Positions 6,992-10,389 of a DNA stretch of 10,389 nt are shown piece after piece. Position 1 is the first letter of the stretch. Each line of letters opens with the position of its first letter. Under the pieces are notes generated by a model. It was given only the letters and a program-made list of their open reading frames with translations. It searched no databases and was not told the origin of the DNA. This stretch comes from Flavobacteriia bacterium (GTDB lineage: Bacteria > Bacteroidota > Bacteroidia > Flavobacteriales > Flavobacteriaceae). A program made the translations under genes and the position numbers. The stretch lies in the NCBI GenBank assembly GCA_011330545.1, contig DRQI01000470.1, forward strand, positions 1 through 10,389, given 5' to 3'.

Positions 6992-6994
6992 CAA
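6976..6994. repeat. 19-bp direct repeat, copy 1 (tRNA-Ser 3' end, att-like)
   Basis: AATCCCTCTTTCTCCGCAA covers the 3' half of the T-arm, the acceptor strand and 3 nt beyond the tRNA. It recurs exactly at 7104-7122. Integrases commonly use this part of tRNA genes as the crossover site. Confidence 0.6.
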
Positions 6995-7113
6995 TCAAGC
7001 GACAAGGCTTGAAGACTATAAAACCACCAAGCTTGCTTGTAGTGGTTTTATAGTTTTTAAGACTTAGGCATTTGCAGAATGCCGTAAGAGGGATGATTTT
7101 AATAATCCCTCTT
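6995..7113 (+). other. Four consecutive hairpins in the tRNA-Ser trailer
   Basis: Directly after the tRNA come TCAAGC/GCTTGA (6995-7000 with 7007-7012), then the 13-bp terminator hairpin. Next is CTTA-GGCATT pairing with AATGCC-(G)-TAAG around TGCAG (7063-7088, one bulge). Last is AAGAGGGAT/ATCCCTCTT (7086-7094 with 7105-7113). The last two stems share a few bases at their junction. Few bases are left unpaired across this stretch, which suggests selection on RNA structure. No known family is recognised. Confidence 0.5.
7015..7058 (+). terminator. Intrinsic terminator after tRNA-Ser
   Basis: ACTATAAAACCAC (7015-7027) pairs perfectly with GTGGTTTTATAGT (7042-7054), and CAAGC/GCTTG extends the stem inside. 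Four more T follow. It is a strong hairpin located 24 nt after the tRNA. The A/T-rich stem and short T-run leave room for partial read-through. Confidence 0.65.
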
Positions 7114-7122
7114 TCTCCGCAA
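7104..7122. repeat. 19-bp direct repeat, copy 2 of the tRNA-Ser 3' end
   Basis: This exact copy of 6976-6994 lies 128 bp further on. The match stops abruptly on both sides. It forms the right arm of the hairpin 7086-7113 and is followed by the A-run of the next terminator. It could be the displaced original tRNA end after an integration, or the last remnant of a second tRNA gene. Confidence 0.55.
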
Positions 7123-7154
7123 AAAAAAACAAAACGCAAGTTTTGGTTTTTTTT
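7121..7154. terminator. Bidirectional terminator between tRNA-Ser and the MFS gene
   Basis: An A-run plus CAAAAC pairs with GTTTTG, a G bulge and a run of eight T around a GCAA loop. On each strand the hairpin is followed by a T-run. It therefore suits both the tRNA transcript on the plus strand and the MFS transcript on the minus strand. Confidence 0.65.
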
Positions 7155-7308
7155 ATTTTCTAGAAAAAGCGAAGTTTACTTCAATATTTAAAATTTTAGA
7201 TACTCTGCAACATTTATACTACTCATATCTGATGAGTGACTTTTAAGGTCATTGCTATGATATCAGTGATAATTTTGTGCAGGCCGATTTTTCAATATAA
7301 ATTTTATG
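7155..7308. other. 3' untranslated region of the MFS gene
   Basis: No ORF of interest is present. A perfect 6-bp hairpin, ACTCAT/ATGAGT (7221-7237), and an 8-bp palindrome TGATATCA lie in the minus-strand 3' UTR ahead of the terminator at 7154-7121. No other signal was seen. Confidence 0.4.
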
Positions 7309-8541
7309 CTAATCTCTTTTAAAATTATAAACAAACACAGTTATTAAAATCAGCAGTACAGAAACACTTGTCAATGCAATGCCAACTCCATAATTATCAG
7401 CAATAATACCAATTAAGAGTGCCAGTATAGAAGTTACAAAAGTGCTATATAAAGACTGGGCAGAGAGTACAGAAGTAATTATTTTAGTAGATACCTGGTC
7501 TGCAATCATTGCTGTTAAAATAGGTTTTCTAGCGTTTTCTATCATATAAATACTAATAAAGCTAACTAAGGCAAGTACCCAGAATGCATTATTTATAAAT
7601 AATCCGCAAAGAACCCCGGCTGCCAAACCTACTATCAATGTTACATTAGGGATATTTTTAACACTGAGGCTTGAAATTTTAAAGGCCAGCCTTGAAGCAA
7701 AGGAAGCCAATAAAAATATAAAGAAGTAGATGACACCTATTACCAAGCCGCTTTTTCTTTTGGGTTCAAGTGTTTTTAACAAGGGAAGTAACATGGCTAT
7801 TTGAACCATTACAGGTTGAATATAATCTTTGATGGCTTTTAAAAATGCCGAATGTAATGCTGATGAATTGATAATTTGAAATACGTTTCGTTTCTTAATT
7901 ACACTAAAAAAACGCTTAAATACTGCTGCAAATGATTTTTGTTCATGGGCTTCTTTTTCTTCTAATGAAAAATTAAGCGTATTCGGATAGGTAAAAACAT
8001 TGATAAAATTGAGTAGATAGGGTATTATAGAAAACAAAAAGATAACGCGATAACTACCGGAATACAATACTAAAAAACCTGCAAAAAGAGCAGAAATAGC
8101 CGAACCCTTTTGCGACCATGACCGTGTGTGCCCGTAATAATTAATCTTATGGCTCTCCCAATGGTTTAGCTTTAAATAATCGAAAATCATTCCTTTATGC
8201 GTACCTGAGCGGAAAGCATCTCCAATACCATTCAATACAATAGCAATAATGAGTACGCTGAAGTTTTTAGAATAATAAAAAACAAGAAATGAGATGATAT
8301 AGGCCAAAAAAGAAACAATGAGCGATTTTTTTCTGCCATAAGTATCTGCAATGATGCCCGTAGGCACTTCAGAAAAAATAATGGTAAATTCCCGTACGGC
8401 ATATAACAATCCTATCTGACTATAAGAAATGCCATTTTCTAAAAAGAAGAGTAATAAGAAAGCGTCATAGAACCTGAGGTTTTTTAAAAAACCATAGGTG
8501 CAAAATTTATAGTATTGTTTGTCTTTAACAAAGTAACTCAC
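7309..8541 (-). CDS. MFS transporter, 12-TM efflux-type
   Basis: This 410-aa inner-membrane protein has alternating hydrophobic segments consistent with 12 helices. MFS motif A is clear at 62-72 (GIIADTYGRKK, between helices 2 and 3). A degenerate copy, GIIADNYG, appears at 378-385 in the second half, reflecting the internal duplication of the fold. GDAFRSGTHKGMIFDYL (107-123) resembles the helix 4 region of drug-efflux-type MFS members that carry a conserved Asp there. A basic loop (about 190-220) separates the halves. The substrate is unknown; export of a small hydrophobic compound is a reasonable guess. The start is GTG (8541-8539). Upstream in the same frame there is no ATG before a stop, so GTG is the best choice. 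The gene stands alone, convergent with the tRNA unit and divergent from the cytochrome gene. Confidence 0.85.
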   Translation of the reverse strand: MSYFVKDKQYYKFCTYGFLKNLRFYDAFLLLFFLENGISYSQIGLLYAVREFTIIFSEVPTGIIADTYGRKKSLIVSFLAYIISFLVFYYSKNFSVLIIAIVLNGIGDAFRSGTHKGMIFDYLKLNHWESHKINYYGHTRSWSQKGSAISALFAGFLVLYSGSYRVIFLFSIIPYLLNFINVFTYPNTLNFSLEEKEAHEQKSFAAVFKRFFSVIKKRNVFQIINSSALHSAFLKAIKDYIQPVMVQIAMLLPLLKTLEPKRKSGLVIGVIYFFIFLLASFASRLAFKISSLSVKNIPNVTLIVGLAAGVLCGLFINNAFWVLALVSFISIYMIENARKPILTAMIADQVSTKIITSVLSAQSLYSTFVTSILALLIGIIADNYGVGIALTSVSVLLILITVFVYNFKRD

Positions 8542-8903
8542 TGTGTAGTATAGAATTGATTTGGTATAAAAGTAAAGAAAACAAACTGCCTTATGGTTAA
8601 GGTTCCAATATAAATATTAATATGCTAATATGCTAGGGTAAACTCATACTTTTCTCTGTGTAACTCTATATTTTCTTTGTGCAGATACTCCCAAAAGCCA
8701 AAATTTATGCTTTAGCCGTTCTCACAAAATAAGTTGCCAAAATAGAACGATTTTAGACGTACTATCGTTTTTAACTTTAGTGATTATTAGACGAATGCAA
8801 AGGAAGATTTATCCTTAAACATATTAAAAGTGTTTTAGTAGAACTTACAGAAGTTGTACAATAAAAATTGATTTACTGCATTATTATACTAAACATTTTA
8901 ATT
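8542..8903. other. Divergent intergenic region between MFS and cytochrome genes
   Basis: No gene is supported here. Visible items are a tandem 8-mer ATATGCTA x2 (8620-8635) and a dyad AACGAT/ATCGTT (8746-8751 with 8764-8769), which could be an operator. Near-consensus -7 boxes are TACTTTTA on the minus strand (8574-8567) for the MFS gene and TAACTTTA at 8772-8779 for the plus strand. Each lacks the final G and a clear -33 TTG, so neither promoter is assigned with confidence. Confidence 0.35.
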
Positions 8904-9245
8904 ATGAACAAACTACTTACGGTTGCTACTTTCTTTTTTTTTATTATCACATCTTGTTCATCTGAAAGCAATAATGATGTAACTAATCTGCCAAATAATA
9001 ATGTAACCTACAAGAATACTATTAAAGCAATTATAGATACCAATTGCTTAAATTGTCATAGCAATCCACCTACAAATGGAGCCCCAATGTCGCTAACCAC
9101 ATATCAAAACGTTAAAGAAGCTGTAGAGAATAGAGACCTGATCGGTAGAGTTGAAAACGGTACAATGCCACCGTCAGGCAATAATTTAACTACTGCTCAA
9201 GTTCAGGCTATTAAAGATTGGGAAACCAATGGCTTTGTTGATTAA
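8904..9245 (+). CDS. Small c-type cytochrome lipoprotein
   Basis: The 113-aa product begins MNKLLTVATFFFFIITSC, a lipoprotein signal peptide with the lipid-modified Cys at residue 18 and SS next. The Ser/Asn-rich linker that follows is typical of surface or periplasmic lipoproteins. CLNCH (48-52) is one c-type heme-binding motif with His52 as axial ligand. Met88 in NGTMPPSG is the probable second ligand, the usual spacing for a class I monoheme cytochrome. The C-terminal helix QVQAIKDWETNGF also fits that fold. It should carry electrons in the periplasm, attached to a membrane. The start at 8904 is chosen because the upstream in-frame ATG (8868) would add 12 hydrophobic residues and spoil the signal peptide. 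An outer-membrane protein gene follows 130 nt later. Confidence 0.88.
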   Translation: MNKLLTVATFFFFIITSCSSESNNDVTNLPNNNVTYKNTIKAIIDTNCLNCHSNPPTNGAPMSLTTYQNVKEAVENRDLIGRVENGTMPPSGNNLTTAQVQAIKDWETNGFVD

Positions 9246-9375
9246 ATTAAATCTTTCTTGAAATTGTAAGCATCAATTAGTATTAAAAAGTAAATTATAC
9301 TAAACTGTACTATTTGTCGTTTTTGTAAAATATATAAACTCCCTAAGATTAACTAAATAATTCATTTAGAAACAA

Positions 9376-10038
9376 ATGAAAACAACAAACATGGGAGTAC
9401 CAACCAAACCTGGATTCAATAAAGGAATTTTTTTCTTATTTTTCTTTCTACCCTATATGTCTCACTGCCAATTCTATCACGGAATAGAACTTGGAGTAAA
9501 TATGACCACCGCAAATTTTAAAGTAAACGAATCAGTTGACCCGAGTAGCTCTTTTGGCTTTTTTTTAGGTTATATAGCAGAGCGTGATCTTTCAGATAAG
9601 GTATACGTGCGGTTTGGAGTTAATTTTAATAGAAGGGAAATTAAGGCTATTAGCAGAAGGGGAATCAATACTTCAGAAGAAAAATGGGGAATAGAGGCCA
9701 TTGAGATACCGGTTAATTTAGGTTATTATATAAATTGGAACAATAGAAACTTTCAATTTTTTGTAGATGCAGGCATTAATTTGGGATACAACAATAGAGC
9801 TACTACCAAGAATGATGAAGAAACCATACGATTGGATATTGGCAGCAATGCAGACATAAAACGAATAACCATTGGTGCCAATGCGAGTATAGGGCTTTTA
9901 ATTAAAAAGAGAGTGAAGGTTCGGCTGAATTATTATAATGGCTTATCGAGCCTGGTAAACACTGAAGGTAATATTTGGAAAAATAGGACTTTTGGACTCT
10001 CTCTAAATTATTTTTTACGAGAAAAACAAGTGTATTAA
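9376..10038 (+). CDS. Outer-membrane beta-barrel protein, PorT-like
   Basis: The 220-aa protein has a signal peptide with a very Phe-rich core (about 17-25) and cleavage probably after SHC before Q32. The mature part starts FYHGIELGVNMTTANF, the typical first strand of PorT/OMP_b-brl_2 proteins. Alternating strands follow, such as VYVRFGVNFNRR, IEIPVNLGYYINW, FQFFVDAGINLGY, ITIGANASIGLLI and a final FGLSLNYFL. Eight or so strands would form a small barrel in the outer membrane. I cannot name a specific function; PorT itself belongs to the T9SS, but this family also has many unrelated members. The N-region before the hydrophobic core is long, so ATG at 9391 (MGVPTKPG) may be the true start. 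A weak hairpin with a T-run lies just after the stop. Confidence 0.75.
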   Translation: MKTTNMGVPTKPGFNKGIFFLFFFLPYMSHCQFYHGIELGVNMTTANFKVNESVDPSSSFGFFLGYIAERDLSDKVYVRFGVNFNRREIKAISRRGINTSEEKWGIEAIEIPVNLGYYINWNNRNFQFFVDAGINLGYNNRATTKNDEETIRLDIGSNADIKRITIGANASIGLLIKKRVKVRLNYYNGLSSLVNTEGNIWKNRTFGLSLNYFLREKQVY

Positions 10039-10042
10039 TAAC

Positions 10043-10062
10043 CTATTGCGAATAGATTTTTT
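10043..10062 (+). terminator. Weak intrinsic terminator after the beta-barrel gene
   Basis: CTATT (10043-10047) pairs with AATAG (10051-10055) around GCG and is followed by A and six T. The stem is only 5 bp. A second hairpin without a T-run, ACTATC/GATAGT (10111-10125), lies further on. Together they may reduce read-through into the DUF1800 gene. Confidence 0.45.
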
Positions 10063-10159
10063 AAGGATACTTTAGATTTTCTTCAGATTTTAAAAATACA
10101 TTCGCTTGACACTATCGCTGATAGTTTAACCATTACTAACCAATTCAAAAGGTAAAAAT

Positions 10160-10389
10160 ATGATTATAAATTTTTTATCATGTAATACCTCCCCACTAAC
10201 AGTATTCACACCCAGTGCTTCAAATCTTTGGGATGCCATTAAGGTCAGGCATTTACACAACCGATTAGGTTTTGGCATTGAAACTTCTCAAATAGCCAAT
10301 GCATTGAGCAAAAGCCCTGAGGTTTATGTTGATGAACTCATAGATGCAGCTATAAATTTAGCTCCTACAACAATACCGGCTTGGGCACC
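10160..10389 (+). CDS. DUF1800 family protein, N-terminal part
   Basis: An ORF opens at ATG 10160 and runs 76 codons to the right edge without a stop. It contains SASNLWDAIKVRHLHNRL followed by GFGIETSQIANALSKSP and VDELIDAAI. The pattern W-(x)n-HL-x-x-R-x-GFG, an alternating helix and then an LID helix is the characteristic N-terminus of DUF1800 proteins. These have unknown function and in many bacteria neighbour DUF1501 genes. No signal peptide precedes the domain in the part seen. AAGG lies 10-13 nt ahead of the start. An N-terminal fragment cannot show whether the gene is intact. The cytochrome and barrel genes upstream are on the same strand. Confidence 0.8.
   Translation, partial: MIINFLSCNTSPLTVFTPSASNLWDAIKVRHLHNRLGFGIETSQIANALSKSPEVYVDELIDAAINLAPTTIPAWA

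Noticed and set aside
6806..7139. Two minus-strand ORFs of 62 and 60 codons across the tRNA-Ser region
   Set aside because: They are the antisense of the tRNA and its flanks. The peptide containing RDSNPRRCDPRRFSRPVHS is the usual artefact produced by reading a tRNA-Ser gene backwards.
8620..8635. Tandem ATATGCTA repeat as a meaningful iteron
   Set aside because: Only two copies of an A/T-rich 8-mer, easily expected by chance in this composition.
8868..8903. Longer N-terminus for the cytochrome lipoprotein starting at 8868
   Set aside because: It would add 12 hydrophobic residues before a complete lipoprotein signal peptide; the ATG at 8904 gives the standard MNK start.
1..10389. CRISPR array, prophage or insertion sequence
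   Set aside because: No regularly spaced repeats, transposase, integrase or phage structural gene is visible; the only repeats are the palindrome, the tRNA-end copy and a tandem 8-mer.

Overview
The window looks like an AT-rich chromosomal segment from a member of the Bacteroidota, most likely Flavobacteriia. Four observations support this. A secreted protein carries a type IX secretion (T9SS) type A C-terminal sorting domain. Several genes are preceded by the Bacteroidota-type -7 box TAnnTTTG. There are almost no Shine-Dalgarno sequences. DUF1800, PorT-like and HYR-like secreted proteins also occur. Almost everything is ordinary chromosome; no phage, transposase or CRISPR array is visible.

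Layout, left to right. At 1-114 (minus) is the N-terminus of a cyclophilin-type peptidylprolyl isomerase. Its upstream region (115-551) holds a 163-bp imperfect palindrome (131-293), a -7 box beyond it, a GC-rich hairpin and the terminator of the next gene. At 552-3001 (minus) is a two-gene unit with 8 nt between the genes. It encodes a 537-aa exported protein with an interrupted HYR-like domain, then a 275-aa T9SS cargo protein. At 3322-5549 (minus) is a second unit: chorismate synthase (aroC) followed 17 nt later by a PA0069-type radical SAM protein. Divergent from aroC is an acylphosphatase (5642-5926, plus), which runs convergently into a TauE/SafE membrane permease (5936-6706, minus).

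The part at 6800-7155 is the most unusual. A tRNA-Ser(UGA) gene sits inside a strongly structured transcript. A leader can fold into a three-way junction, and four consecutive hairpins follow the tRNA. The last hairpin contains a 19-bp exact copy of the tRNA 3' end. That copy could be an attachment-site scar or a degenerate tRNA remnant. A bidirectional terminator separates this unit from a convergent MFS transporter (7309-8541, minus, GTG start).

The right end (8904-10389, plus) holds three same-strand genes: a small c-type cytochrome lipoprotein, an outer-membrane beta-barrel protein and the start of a DUF1800 protein cut by the window edge. All three point to the cell envelope, but the gaps of 121-130 nt and the weak hairpins between them suggest separate transcription.

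No undescribed multi-gene system stands out. The best leads are the palindromic element in the isomerase leader, the tRNA-Ser region with its duplicated 3' end and structured flanks, and the nested-domain secreted protein encoded with a T9SS cargo.
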